Assembly: GCF_003991565.1 (NCBI RefSeq)
Contig: NZ_CP032819.1
Span: forward strand, 3,472,001 to 3,536,000
DNA from: Butyricimonas faecalis
GTDB taxonomy: Bacteria; Bacteroidota; Bacteroidia; Bacteroidales; Marinifilaceae
Direction: 5' to 3'
DNA: 64,000 bases
Both the position numbers and the translations under genes were made by a program. A model generated the notes under the pieces. The model was given only the letters and a program-made list of their open reading frames with translations, was not told the origin of the DNA and made no database searches. This document shows positions 1 to 7,538 of the stretch, in pieces; position 1 is the stretch's first letter; every line of letters begins with the position of its first letter.

Positions 1-227
1 ATATCAGTTATCGTTTACCGAAACGATTATTCGGGTCCAGTATCGTGGATGCGATTGATCTGACATTCCAAGCCACGAATCTATTTACTTGGACAAAATA
101 CCCGGGTATGGACCCGCAAGGAAACTTTAGCACGTCTTACAGTGCTTTTTATAATATGGGTATTGATTATAGTAGTTACCCGTCTGCTAGAACCTATAAT
201 GTGGGAATAAAAATAACTTTAAAATAG
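1..227 (+). CDS. SusC-family TonB-dependent receptor, C-terminal fragment (cut by window edge)
   Basis: This is the last ~74 codons of a SusC/RagA-type outer-membrane receptor. The reading frame is open from position 3 and ends at the TAG at 225-227, so the true start lies left of the window. The residues include the family-typical end of the beta-barrel: a YRLPKRLF strand, an ATNLFTWTKYPGMDP turn and a last strand ending in YNVGIKITLK. SusC proteins import oligomers through the outer membrane using TonB energy, together with the SusD lipoprotein encoded 3 nt downstream. The substrate cannot be inferred from this fragment. Confidence 0.88.
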   Translation, partial: ISYRLPKRLFGSSIVDAIDLTFQATNLFTWTKYPGMDPQGNFSTSYSAFYNMGIDYSSYPSARTYNVGIKITLK

Positions 228-230
228 GAT

Positions 231-1694
231 ATGATGAAGAAGTTAAGTTATTATATCATGTTGTTGGGGATCGTGTTCTTTACTTCATGTGAGGATTTTT
301 TGGATCAGGTTCCCAAGCATAATTTGACACTGGATAATGCCGTCACGGATTATAGTGGGGCAAAAAATATTCTTAACGGAATGTATGCAATTGTGGCTTC
401 CAGTTCCGAGTTTGGAGGGGCAACTTGGTGTAGGTTGTCTTCACAGGGCGGATTTTATTCGTCTTACACGGCTCATTTTAATATGTCGTATAAAGAGGGT
501 TTCAATGATATGAATGGAACATGGAAGTCTTATTACACGTTGGTAAATTCAGCTAATGCTGCGATTGAGGCTATTTCAAATCTGGCAGAAAATAAATTTC
601 CAACACCAGAACGTAAACAGGAGATGTTGGCGGAAGCACGGTGTATGCGGGGCTGGGCTTACATAAATTTATTCTGGTTCTTTGGAAGATGGTGGGATGC
701 AGATGATTCGGCTTATGGAATTCTATACCGGGATAAAATGTCTAATTTGAGTAATTTGCAGGTTTCTCGTCTAAGTGTGGGTGAATCTTACACGAAGATA
801 TTTGAGGATTTGGATGATGCTATTGCTAATATGCCGGATTTTACGACTTCTCGTTATTTATCCCGGCAAATGGCACAGGTGATAAAGGCAAAGATATTAC
901 TTTACCGGGGTGTGATGAGGGGATCTACTCAAGATTTGAAGGATGCTCTGATATTGGTTGAAACTGTGAAACGGGATGCTCCTGCTGCGTGGCAGATGGA
1001 GACGGATATTGCTGTTATGTATAAAGCCGGATGGGATTCAAAAGAGGTTTTGTGGGCAAGGTATTTGGGTGATTTTGCTAGCACGACTTCTTACGAGTTT
1101 GATTATTCGTATAATATCGGTTATAATAATACTTATTCTGATATTGCAACCGGATGGTTAAAAGAAGATCCCCGGTATGAAGTGGTAATGGATTCGGCTA
1201 GAGCACCGGAAACTTGGGATACGAAGAAGGTTTTTACTCCCGTGAAATTGTATCATGGTGGAAGATATGATACGAAGGATGCTCCTTACGCTACTTATTA
1301 TTTCCGTTATGCGGAGTTGTATTTGATGGAAGCTGAACTGAAAGCTCGCTTGGATGATTATTCTTTAGAGGAGGCATTAAAGCCGTTAAATGATATGCGG
1401 GCGTGTCGGACAAATCCGGTTTTACCGGCTTTATCTCCCGGTAACAAACAAGCTCTTTTAAGGGCTATATTTCAGGAGATTTGGGTGGAGCAGTTCCTGG
1501 AAAACGGAAGCGAGTATTTTGCTGCTTTACGGTTTATAAATGACACGGATGCTAGTGTAGCCCAGAATAAACCTTGGATATACACGTTGAAGCCGGATGT
1601 AAATTTCACGGAGAACCAGTATTGCTGGCCGATTCCGGAAAATGAACGGATTAAAAATCCATTAGCCGTTCAGAATCCAGAGCTTGGTAATTAA
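231..1694 (+). CDS. SusD/RagB-family nutrient-binding lipoprotein
   Basis: This 487-residue protein starts 3 nt after the SusC stop, the usual SusC-SusD arrangement. It has a lipoprotein signal peptide with lipobox FTSC (Cys20) followed by the EDFLDQVPK segment common at SusD N-termini. Its end (PIPENER then NPLAVQNPEL) is the usual SusD C-terminal signature. SusD proteins are surface lipoproteins made of TPR-like helices that close over the SusC barrel and present the ligand. Length is normal for the family. No carbohydrate-active enzyme gene lies within this part of the locus, so the ligand (glycan, peptide or other) is unknown. Confidence 0.92.
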   Translation: MMKKLSYYIMLLGIVFFTSCEDFLDQVPKHNLTLDNAVTDYSGAKNILNGMYAIVASSSEFGGATWCRLSSQGGFYSSYTAHFNMSYKEGFNDMNGTWKSYYTLVNSANAAIEAISNLAENKFPTPERKQEMLAEARCMRGWAYINLFWFFGRWWDADDSAYGILYRDKMSNLSNLQVSRLSVGESYTKIFEDLDDAIANMPDFTTSRYLSRQMAQVIKAKILLYRGVMRGSTQDLKDALILVETVKRDAPAAWQMETDIAVMYKAGWDSKEVLWARYLGDFASTTSYEFDYSYNIGYNNTYSDIATGWLKEDPRYEVVMDSARAPETWDTKKVFTPVKLYHGGRYDTKDAPYATYYFRYAELYLMEAELKARLDDYSLEEALKPLNDMRACRTNPVLPALSPGNKQALLRAIFQEIWVEQFLENGSEYFAALRFINDTDASVAQNKPWIYTLKPDVNFTENQYCWPIPENERIKNPLAVQNPELGN

Positions 1695-1728
1695 TTCAGA
1701 TATCTGATAAACGATAAAAAAGAGATTT

Positions 1729-2565
1729 ATGAGAAAGTGGTGTTTTATATTTGTTCTTATTATAGGATTGGCTGCATGTTCTGATGATAAAGACGTGCTT
1801 GCTCCTGTACCTAATGATGTGACATTAAACGAACTGTCACTAGAGCGGTTTACCCATATAATTCCTGATGGTGGTTTTACCTCAAAAGCTGCACATAGGA
1901 ATTCTGTGACCTTTAATACAAAGAAAAATGGTGACGGAACGTATGCTGGGTTTGCTTATTCCAACCGGAATAATCGTTCTTTTACGTGGACGGCCACGCA
2001 AGAAGCGTTGGATTCCAATATTTATAGTGTTTATACCCGTTTCCCGAATGCGAATGAAATTTATGCCGTGGGAAGAGTGGAAGGAGATGATGCTTATTTT
2101 ACCTTGGAATCTCCGGCGGTGGTAGAGCATATTTTGGTGGCGAATACAACATACGTGTATCTGGCTTTAGTGTACGGGGATCAATACGGGACGGAAGAAG
2201 AACCCGTGGCTAATCCGAATATTCCGGGTAGTGCCAATAAAAAAGGCGTGTGGTACACGAATGTACCGGGAGGAGTCAAGAAGATGGTGAACGATGACAA
2301 GGATTACTATAAGTTGATTGTAACGGGATATAACGGGAGCACGGAAACCGGGCAAGTGGAATTCTATTTGTGTACCCGGAAGGGCGACCCGAACCATCCG
2401 GATTGGAGTTTGGTTATAAACGACTGGTATAAAGTAGATTTGAGTTCATTAGGCGTTGTCTCAAAAGTCGTGTTTCATGTTGCTTCATCGGATGTTGAAG
2501 AAGGGACCGGTAGAATGAGAACTCCCCCGTATTTTTGTCTTGACGGAATTAGGATAAAGAATTAG
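1729..2565 (+). CDS. DUF4465-type surface lipoprotein
   Basis: A 278-residue lipoprotein with signal peptide and lipobox LAAC (Cys17). The C-terminal half has features I associate with DUF4465: a KKGVWYTNV segment, DYYKLIVTGYN, VEFYLCTRKG, then WYKVDLSSLG and a final YFCLDGIRIKN strand. Proteins of this type are encoded beside SusC/SusD pairs in Bacteroidetes and are thought to be accessory surface ligand-binding proteins, but their role is not established. It follows the SusD gene by 34 nt, in the same apparent operon, and is closed by a hairpin with a T-run at 2578-2621. Confidence 0.75.
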   Translation: MRKWCFIFVLIIGLAACSDDKDVLAPVPNDVTLNELSLERFTHIIPDGGFTSKAAHRNSVTFNTKKNGDGTYAGFAYSNRNNRSFTWTATQEALDSNIYSVYTRFPNANEIYAVGRVEGDDAYFTLESPAVVEHILVANTTYVYLALVYGDQYGTEEEPVANPNIPGSANKKGVWYTNVPGGVKKMVNDDKDYYKLIVTGYNGSTETGQVEFYLCTRKGDPNHPDWSLVINDWYKVDLSSLGVVSKVVFHVASSDVEEGTGRMRTPPYFCLDGIRIKN

Positions 2566-2577
2566 GCTCTTTTGTGA

Positions 2578-2621
2578 ACAGGGGTTGTTCTGACTAATGT
2601 AGGACGGCCCCTGTGTTTTTT
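2578..2621 (+). terminator. Rho-independent terminator after the first SusCD operon
   Basis: An ACAGGGG / CCCCTGT stem extended by wobble pairs through TTGTTCT / AGGACGG, followed by GTTTTTT. It separates the SusCD-DUF4465 unit from the thioredoxin-like gene at 2639. Confidence 0.75.
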
Positions 2622-2638
2622 GGATTAAAAAGTATCGT

Positions 2639-4735
2639 ATGAAAAAAATTGTATGTTTATTTATCGGCGTGTTTACCTGTGTTCAATTATTTGCGCAGGG
2701 AGTTGGTTTTAAATCAATCTCGTTAAAAGAGGCTTTGGAGCAAGCGAAAGCTCAAGGGAAAATGGTATTTGTAGATTGCTACACGACTTGGTGTGGTCCG
2801 TGTAAAATGATGGCAGAACAGGTGTTTCCCCAAAAGGAAGCTGGGGATTTTTTCAATACTCATTTCGTGAACGTGAAATTTGACATGGAGAAAGGGGAAG
2901 GAAAAGAGTTATCTACACGTTTTAAAATTAGGGCATACCCAACATTTCTACTTTTGGAACCAGATGGAACGGAGAGATACCGTATTGTTGGTGGTGGAGA
3001 ACTCGAAGAATTTATTGAGCGGGTTAGTCGAGGACTACAAGAGAAAAATTCTTTACCCGTGTTGGATAAAGAGTACACGACTGGTAAAATGTCAAAAAGA
3101 AGAATGCTTGATCTAGTGATGACATTACAGGATGCTTATGATGCAGATCGGTTGAAGGTTGTTGCCGATGAGTTGGTAAAACGATTGACATTTAACGAGA
3201 AAGTTTCTACTCCTTATTGGGTGATATATGAGGATAATTCTCTTTCTCCTTTAACTTCAGATAATTTTTCTTTTTTATTGAAGAATAAAGCTGCTTTTGA
3301 GAAAAACGTGGGAGAAATGAAAGTAAATCAAAAGATTGCATCGGCATATTCGGGGATGTTATATGGTTATGTTGCCGGTTTTGCGAAAAAGGAAGACGTG
3401 GCTCGGCTGGATGTGATGAAACAACAGTTGGATGAATATGATTTGCCCGACAAAACGTATCTTCAAACGAAATTGGCATTGGCTTATGCTCGTTGTAACG
3501 AGGATATTGACAGGATGATCTCTATCCTAGAAAAAGAAATTTGTAATCTTCCACAAGGAGAATTATGGACTTTGGCGACCTCTCTGGATTTTATAAAGAA
3601 GAATGGAAATAAGGCTCAATGGGGACAAGTGGCAACATTGGGGGATCAATTCGTGGAAGCGGCAAAGGAAGAAGACTTGAAAGGATATTTGAGATCTTAT
3701 TTTAGTTCATTTAAAAAGTTGGCTTCGATTGGAGTCTATTGGGAAGACTTGACTCTTGAGCAGGCTTTAAAGAAGGCCGAAAGTGGGAAAAGAATGGTTT
3801 TTGTGGATTGTTACACGACTTGGTGTGGTCCATGTAAGTACATGACATCAAATGTATTCCCACAGGAGGTAGTAGGAGACTATTTTAATTCTAATTTTGT
3901 ATGTTTGAAGATAGATATGGAGAAAGGAGAAGGTCCTGAATTGGTGAAACGCTATGGAATACGAGCATTCCCGACATTTTTGATTTTGCGTCCGGATGGT
4001 AGCGTGTATCACAAATTACTTGGTTCAGGTGAGGCGGATGCATTTTTGAAACGTGTACAAGAAGGAATGAAAGAAGAGAATTCTACGGGGTATTTGGATC
4101 GATTGTATGAAGAGGGAAATCGGGATAAGGCTTTTCTATCAAGATATATTCAGTCTCTGTTGTCTATATATGAGGAGAGCAAGGCGAAGGATGTGAGTAA
4201 CGTTCTGTTGGGATTGTTGGATGAATCAGAGAAAGTGGATAGTAGTTACTGGTTTGTTTTTGAAAGTCCGGCATTGACTAAAAAGGGAACAGATCAGTTT
4301 AAATATCTAATTGACCATCGGGAGGAGTTCATTCAATCTTTGGGTAAACAGAAAGTTGATGATAAATTATATGCAGTATATTATAACCAGTTGAGTTATA
4401 TATTGAAAGGATACGATAAAAAAAGTACAGTGGAAGAAGTGGTGAATATGAAAAACGAGATTAGACCTTTTAAGTTGGAAAAACGAAAAGAATTATCTGC
4501 GTGTATTGATATAGCGGAGGCCTACATGAAAAAAGATTTGAAAAGATTATATACTTGTTGTAAAAAGGGATTTAAATTGTTTCACGATGATGAAGCTATG
4601 AATATTGCATTTCCGGTTTTGAAGTATTTGAAAACGGAAAGGCTACAAGAGGATGAGTTGCAGAAGTTGGTTCTTGTGTTGGAGGCAAATATAAAAGATG
4701 AATCTTTAAGAAAGTATATTTCAAGTAATATGTGA
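2639..4735 (+). CDS. Exported protein with two tandem thioredoxin-like modules
   Basis: This 698-residue protein begins with a cleavable signal peptide (residues 1-20, ending LFAQ), so it probably acts in the periplasm. It contains two copies of one module: a thioredoxin fold with WCGPC at residues 51-55 and again at 395-399, each followed by a cis-Pro segment (YPTFLLL, FPTFLIL) and a ~200-residue helical region. The modules share the phrase VFVDCYTTWCGPCK and a DMEKGEG motif, which indicates internal duplication. Both CxxC sites are intact, so disulfide reduction or isomerisation is plausible. The substrate is unknown. It lies just downstream of a SusCD operon, and two hairpins follow it at 4747-4779 and 4797-4820. 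Confidence 0.85.
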   Translation: MKKIVCLFIGVFTCVQLFAQGVGFKSISLKEALEQAKAQGKMVFVDCYTTWCGPCKMMAEQVFPQKEAGDFFNTHFVNVKFDMEKGEGKELSTRFKIRAYPTFLLLEPDGTERYRIVGGGELEEFIERVSRGLQEKNSLPVLDKEYTTGKMSKRRMLDLVMTLQDAYDADRLKVVADELVKRLTFNEKVSTPYWVIYEDNSLSPLTSDNFSFLLKNKAAFEKNVGEMKVNQKIASAYSGMLYGYVAGFAKKEDVARLDVMKQQLDEYDLPDKTYLQTKLALAYARCNEDIDRMISILEKEICNLPQGELWTLATSLDFIKKNGNKAQWGQVATLGDQFVEAAKEEDLKGYLRSYFSSFKKLASIGVYWEDLTLEQALKKAESGKRMVFVDCYTTWCGPCKYMTSNVFPQEVVGDYFNSNFVCLKIDMEKGEGPELVKRYGIRAFPTFLILRPDGSVYHKLLGSGEADAFLKRVQEGMKEENSTGYLDRLYEEGNRDKAFLSRYIQSLLSIYEESKAKDVSNVLLGLLDESEKVDSSYWFVFESPALTKKGTDQFKYLIDHREEFIQSLGKQKVDDKLYAVYYNQLSYILKGYDKKSTVEEVVNMKNEIRPFKLEKRKELSACIDIAEAYMKKDLKRLYTCCKKGFKLFHDDEAMNIAFPVLKYLKTERLQEDELQKLVLVLEANIKDESLRKYISSNM

Positions 4736-4746
4736 TGATAGTTTGT

Positions 4747-4779
4747 ATTATGAATAAGAATTATTTTCTTATTCATAAT
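4747..4779. other. Perfect inverted repeat (hairpin) after the thioredoxin-like gene
   Basis: 14-bp perfect arms (ATTATGAATAAGAA and its complement) around a 5-nt loop, 11 nt after the stop codon. It has no T-run on the plus strand, so it may protect the mRNA 3' end rather than terminate by itself. Confidence 0.6.
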
Positions 4780-4796
4780 ATTGTCGATGGCTTGTG

Positions 4797-4820
4797 TTAA
4801 GGGGTTATATGGCCCCTTAA
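4797..4820 (+). terminator. Probable terminator hairpin
   Basis: Stem TTAAGGGG / CCCCTTAA with an 8-nt loop, followed by an AT-rich tract with TTTTT a little downstream (about 4831-4840). It lies between the thioredoxin-like gene and the sigma-factor promoter. Confidence 0.55.
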
Positions 4821-4886
4821 ATTTATAAATAGTTTTTAATTTTATAAATAAAAAGAGACTATCTTGAAACATAATGAAATAAATCA

Positions 4887-4917
4887 TTTCGTTTTTACAT
4901 TTTCATTTCTATCTTTG
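4887..4917 (+). promoter_or_regulatory. Bacteroidetes-type promoter for the first ECF sigma gene
   Basis: TTTC at 4887-4890 (consensus TTTG), a 19-nt spacer and TATCTTTG at 4910-4917, a perfect TAnnTTTG -7 element. The start codon at 4948 is 30 nt downstream. Confidence 0.65.
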
Positions 4918-4947
4918 CTTTAGAGGAAATAAATAAAGCGTAAGTGT

Positions 4948-5520
4948 ATGCAAGAACAAACTTCAATGAAGATCCAAGGATTAATGATTGGTGACAGAAA
5001 AGTGTACCAACAGATCTTTGATACTTTTTATCATAGTTTGTGTTTGTTCACGCATCGCTTTATCCGAGACCTGTCTGTTTGTGAGGATTGTGTTCAAGAG
5101 GCGTTTATTTCTTTATGGGATAATCGGGAAGAAATGGCATCTGCGGCTCATGTGAAATCTTTTTTGTATCAAGTCAGTCGTAATAATGCGCTGAATCATT
5201 TGAAGCATGAACGAGTGAAGAGCGAGTATATGCTCGAAGGAATGCAAGAACTGGAATCACAGGTTTGTTTTATCAATTACGTGATCGAGGAGGAGGTTGA
5301 ACGAATACTGGTTAAAACCGAACAAGAATTAGCTCCGAAATGCAGGGAGATTTTCAAACTTGCCATGCAGGGAAAAGATAACGAGGAGATCGCCCGATTG
5401 TTGGGAGTTTCAGAGAATACGGTGAAAACGCAGAAAAAGATCGCCTATAAAAAGTTAAAACAAAAAATAGCGGAAGTAACGATGTTGTTCTTGCTATTGA
5501 ATCAAGCAGTCGGTAAGTAA
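4948..5520 (+). CDS. ECF RNA polymerase sigma factor (FecI-like)
   Basis: A 190-residue sigma-70 family protein of extracytoplasmic-function type. Region 2 covers about residues 15-90 (IFDTFYHSLCLFTHRF, then CVQEAFISLWDN, which contacts core polymerase and the -10 region). Region 4 covers about 125-180 with a helix-turn-helix around EEIARLLGVSENTVKTQKK. It has its own promoter just upstream. Unusually, no anti-sigma gene sits directly beside it: the next gene is a second ECF sigma factor, and only one fecR follows. It may regulate the flanking SusCD loci or share the FecR; both are inferences. Confidence 0.88.
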   Translation: MQEQTSMKIQGLMIGDRKVYQQIFDTFYHSLCLFTHRFIRDLSVCEDCVQEAFISLWDNREEMASAAHVKSFLYQVSRNNALNHLKHERVKSEYMLEGMQELESQVCFINYVIEEEVERILVKTEQELAPKCREIFKLAMQGKDNEEIARLLGVSENTVKTQKKIAYKKLKQKIAEVTMLFLLLNQAVGK

Positions 5521-5661
5521 TTTATGGGCTTTTGTGATTATACATGGCATTCTAATAAGGTGGTAATTGACTTTTAGAGTGTAGTGCTGAGAAGGGGTAG
5601 AGATTATCGTTTGCTAATGTTAAAAGTGTATCGAGATAATGTATATCGAGTGAACATTTTT

Positions 5662-5669
5662 TATATTTG
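5662..5669 (+). promoter_or_regulatory. -7 promoter element for the second ECF sigma gene
   Basis: TATATTTG matches TAnnTTTG exactly and lies 19 nt before the ATG at 5689. No clear -33 TTTG is present. Its location inside the GTG-initiated extension of the frame argues for the start at 5689. Confidence 0.5.
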
Positions 5670-5688
5670 GCGCATCTTTAACGTTACT

Positions 5689-6261
5689 ATGGTGTGTAAT
5701 ACGGATGATATAGCAAATAAGCAATGGGTTCGTGGATTGCGGAATCAATCTCACGAGGTGTTCGAAGAGATTTTTAAAACTTTTTATGCGGATCTATATA
5801 AATTTGCTTATGCTTATTTGATGAATGAGAATTTGGCTGAGGATGTTGTGCAGGATGTGTTTGTGGCAGTGTGGACGTCTGCAGAGTCAATGCCTTGGGA
5901 TACAAATTTGAAAAATTATCTTTATTCTTCAGTAAAGCACGGGTGTTTGGATTATTTGAAGCATTTACAAGTAATTGATAATAACAAAGAAAAATTGACA
6001 GAAGCTTTGATCTTTTCTGGAACCGTAGAGTATGAAGACAATCAAGAGCTTTTGGAAAAAGTGAAATTATGTCTGCAGGAACTTCCTGAACAACAGCGAA
6101 AAGTTTTGGAATTGAAAGTGTTTAAAGGTTTAAATTACAGGGAAATATCTCAAGAATTAAGTATTTCAGAGGAGTCGGTGCATACTCATGTTAAAAGGGC
6201 GTATCGATATCTACGTGATTCACTTCCAGTTATTTATATTTTTATTCTAAAATATTTATAA
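5689..6261 (+). CDS. ECF RNA polymerase sigma factor (FecI-like), partner of the following FecR
   Basis: A 190-residue ECF sigma factor when started at ATG 5689. The frame is open upstream to a GTG at 5584, but those 35 codons look non-homologous and span a promoter -7 element. Region 2 includes FKTFYADLYKFAYAYL and DVVQDVFVAVW. Region 4 includes LPEQQRKVLELKVFKGLNYREISQEL, then SEESVHTHVKRA as the recognition helix. The FecR-type anti-sigma gene follows after 68 nt, then a SusC with an N-terminal STN domain, which is the standard cell-surface signalling arrangement. The likely regulon is the SusC/D locus at 7539-15876. Confidence 0.88.
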   Translation: MVCNTDDIANKQWVRGLRNQSHEVFEEIFKTFYADLYKFAYAYLMNENLAEDVVQDVFVAVWTSAESMPWDTNLKNYLYSSVKHGCLDYLKHLQVIDNNKEKLTEALIFSGTVEYEDNQELLEKVKLCLQELPEQQRKVLELKVFKGLNYREISQELSISEESVHTHVKRAYRYLRDSLPVIYIFILKYL

Positions 6262-6329
6262 AAAGCATTTGAATTTTGTCCCCCACTTTTGAAGTATATC
6301 GTCTTTTATACGTAAAGAGATGATAAATT

Positions 6330-7463
6330 ATGGACATAGAGTGGAAAAAAATAAAACGGGTGGTAACAGGTAATGCTTCCGAGCAGGAGAAGAATGACGT
6401 GGAGGTTTGGAAGAAGGAGGATTTGCGGCGGGAGGTTTTTATTAAGGATGCCACATCGTATTACGAAAAGGGTTTCCCGATAGAGGACGTTTCATCGAAA
6501 GATGTGGATAAGGCTTGGCAACGAGTTCGGAAACGAATTCCAAAGCAGCGACGTGTGGTTGTTTATGTGAAGAGGTGGATTGCGGGAGCGGCTGTTTTGG
6601 CTGGAGTGATTTTGGGAATATGGTTGTTACTCTTTAAACCCGAGCGAGAAGTATCGAGAGAAAGAATGCCACTTGGAGTTCAATTGATTTTGGCAGACGG
6701 AACAACTCATCCAATACAGACGGATCAAACTGTTAGCGAGGGTATTCCTGGTTTTGAAGTGAATGAACAAGATGGATTGAAACAGTTGGAAAAGAAGCAG
6801 GAATCTCCGGAAAAACAAGAGATTGCTTACAATGAAATTATTGTCCCGCGAGGTGCTGATTATCAGTTGACTTTGGCGGATGGTACGCGTGTGATGTTAA
6901 ATTCCGATTCTCGAATTCGCTTTCCCGATGAATTTCAGGCGAATGAGCGTCGTGTTTATATACAAGGGGAGGTGTATTTCAAGGTTGCTCATGATGAAGA
7001 TTGTCCTTTTTTTGTGGAAACAGGTGTGATGACGGTAAGAGTGTTGGGAACGGAATTTAATGTAAAAGCTTATGCTGAAAATGAAGTTATGACCACGTTA
7101 GTTTCAGGGCGAGTGATGGTGAAGAGGGGATTGGATTCGTTGACATTGGCTCCCGGAGAGCAATGTGAAGTGGATAAGCAAACCGGCTTGTTGACCGTGA
7201 AGGAGGCAGATTTGGTAACTACGTTAGCTTGGAAAAATGGAGAGTTTGTGTTTAAGAATGTGACGTTGGAGAATATGATAAATGAACTTTCCCGTTGGTA
7301 TGACATGGAGGTGGTGTACGAGTCGGAAGCATTGAAAGACGATCGTTATTATATATACGTGGAGCGGAGTAAGACGCTTGAAGAGGTGTTAGATAAAGTA
7401 ACATTAACTGGAAATATGAAATATAGGATAGATGGGAAAAAAGTAATAATATCTCGGCAATAA
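6330..7463 (+). CDS. FecR-family anti-sigma factor
   Basis: A 377-residue inner-membrane sensor. Residues 1-82 form the cytoplasmic sigma-binding part. A single membrane helix lies at about 83-102 (WIAGAAVLAGVILGIWLLLF). The periplasmic FecR domain (about 165-290) has IIVPRGADYQLTLADGTRV and VRVLGTEFNVKAY, and a C-terminal DUF4974-type domain (about 305-377) has FVFKNVTLENMINELSRWY. By analogy with FecR it receives a signal from the STN domain of the downstream SusC receptor and releases the ECF sigma factor. A small hairpin without a T-run (7472-7492) lies between it and the receptor gene. Confidence 0.92.
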   Translation: MDIEWKKIKRVVTGNASEQEKNDVEVWKKEDLRREVFIKDATSYYEKGFPIEDVSSKDVDKAWQRVRKRIPKQRRVVVYVKRWIAGAAVLAGVILGIWLLLFKPEREVSRERMPLGVQLILADGTTHPIQTDQTVSEGIPGFEVNEQDGLKQLEKKQESPEKQEIAYNEIIVPRGADYQLTLADGTRVMLNSDSRIRFPDEFQANERRVYIQGEVYFKVAHDEDCPFFVETGVMTVRVLGTEFNVKAYAENEVMTTLVSGRVMVKRGLDSLTLAPGEQCEVDKQTGLLTVKEADLVTTLAWKNGEFVFKNVTLENMINELSRWYDMEVVYESEALKDDRYYIYVERSKTLEEVLDKVTLTGNMKYRIDGKKVIISRQ

Positions 7464-7538
7464 AAAAAGCAAGAGATGGAGCAAACATCTCTCGCCTTAT
7501 GCTGAATTAATTCAATAAATAAATTCAAAAACAAAATT

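Noticed and set aside
5584..5688. GTG-initiated extension of the second ECF sigma factor
   Set aside because: The extension spans the TATATTTG promoter element and would be longer than the family; the start at 5689 gives the same 190-residue length as the first sigma factor.
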